Source: SVTX01 sp045659745 (GTDB taxonomy: Bacteria; Bacillota; Clostridia; Oscillospirales; CAG-272). From it: a stretch of 5,958 nt of DNA. Shown piece after piece: positions 5,487-5,958 of the stretch (positions are counted from its first letter, which is position 1; each line of letters opens with the position of its first letter). The notes under the pieces were generated by a model, which worked only from the letters and a program-made list of their open reading frames with translations, was not told where the DNA came from and did not search any database. The stretch spans positions 1 to 5,958 of the forward strand of contig JAZRCL010000072.1 in assembly GCA_045659745.1 (NCBI GenBank), given 5' to 3'. Made by a program: the position numbers and the translations under genes.

Positions 5487-5958
5487 ATGAAAAAAATGAA
5501 ACGAATACTATCTTTGGTTATAACCGCAGTTCTGGTGTTTTTATTGGTTTCTTGTGACCAATTGGATAAAAAGGCTTCGGCGGTTGAATATATTGGCCCG
5601 ATGGTACAAAAGAAAGATATTACTGTCTCCGAGGCAATAGATGATTTTTCGGAGGTGCTAAATGAAGCAGACTGTGGAGGATCGGTTATAATTGATATTC
5701 TTTTTGGAGGTGATGTTGAGCTTGCCAAAAAGGTTATGGAAAATGAAATATATAATGAATTGTTTCCTGATAGAGAGATAACGAGTATAACAATCGAGCG
5801 TTTTTGGGATGAGGATGAAATGCGTCCGTGTGATGACAGTGAGAGATTTGAAGTTTACTATACAGGAAGAAATTTTACGATACGGACAAAGTCAGCAATA
5901 TATATAGACAAATACACGAAAATAGAAACGGAGAACGGAGAATATTACAAGACCAATA
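5487..5958 (+). CDS. Probable lipoprotein of unknown function (3' end outside window)
   Basis: The frame from ATG 5487 stays open for 157 codons to the right edge. The N-terminus is a clear lipoprotein signal: basic MKKMKR, a hydrophobic stretch of about 16 residues, then the lipobox LVSC with the acceptor cysteine at residue 23, followed by DQLDKK. The mature part is acidic and seems to alternate helix and strand (for example VSEAIDDFSEVLNEAD, then EVYYTGRNFTIRTKSAIYID). I do not recognise a family. It would be anchored to the outer face of the cytoplasmic membrane after processing by Lgt and Lsp. The codons are visibly richer in A and T (many ATA, TAT, GAA, AAT) than in rarA, which favours GCG and CGC; this fits a small, poorly conserved or newly acquired surface gene. 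A terminator 109 bases upstream suggests its own transcription, although no clear promoter is visible. Confidence 0.85.
   Translation, partial: MKKMKRILSLVITAVLVFLLVSCDQLDKKASAVEYIGPMVQKKDITVSEAIDDFSEVLNEADCGGSVIIDILFGGDVELAKKVMENEIYNELFPDREITSITIERFWDEDEMRPCDDSERFEVYYTGRNFTIRTKSAIYIDKYTKIETENGEYYKTN

Noticed and set aside
5468..5728. Minus-strand open frame of 86 codons
   Set aside because: It is antisense to the lipoprotein gene, which has a signal peptide, lipobox and good ribosome binding site.
1..5958. tRNA, rRNA, CRISPR arrays, insertion sequences or attachment sites
   Set aside because: Both strands were read for tRNA-like cloverleafs, regularly spaced direct repeats, transposase motifs and terminal inverted repeats; none was seen.

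Overview
The window looks like a chromosomal segment of an anaerobic, low-to-moderate GC Gram-positive bacterium of the class Clostridia, probably a gut-type Oscillospirales or Ruminococcaceae-like lineage. The reasons are strong sigma-A type promoters, purine-rich ribosome binding sites, a BspA-type leucine-rich repeat on an exported domain, a lipoprotein signal without other outer-membrane hallmarks, and a membrane iron-sulfur/thioredoxin gene pair typical of clostridia. The species cannot be named from the sequence alone.

Layout. Bases 1-131 hold the last 42 codons of a plus-strand gene, possibly an exported beta-sandwich protein. A near-perfect bidirectional hairpin terminator (136-173) separates it from a two-gene minus-strand operon (2875 down to 175). 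The first gene encodes a five-helix membrane protein ending in a CTEC motif. The second encodes a 627-residue fusion of a membrane polyferredoxin, a BspA-like repeat segment and a TlpA-like thioredoxin. A compact divergent promoter region (2876-3026) then drives this operon leftward and a cysK-rarA operon rightward (3027-5192). The 294-base gap after rarA contains a good terminator hairpin (5340-5378) and a weak possible promoter upstream of it. From 5487 an AT-rich plus-strand lipoprotein gene runs off the right edge.

How the genes may work together. CysK makes cysteine. RarA is an AAA+ ATPase of stalled replication forks and shares the operon for no obvious biochemical reason. The leftward pair has the parts of a transmembrane electron route: a cytosolic two-cluster ferredoxin domain, membrane CxxxCP cysteines, a membrane-proximal CxxC tail on the partner protein, and an exofacial TlpA-type domain with a CGGC site. 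The most interesting proposal is that these two proteins move reducing equivalents from cytosolic ferredoxin to thiols outside the membrane. Motifs and predicted topology support this, but it is inference. Its promoter sits back to back with that of a cysteine synthase, so a shared thiol or redox theme is possible; no operator was identified.
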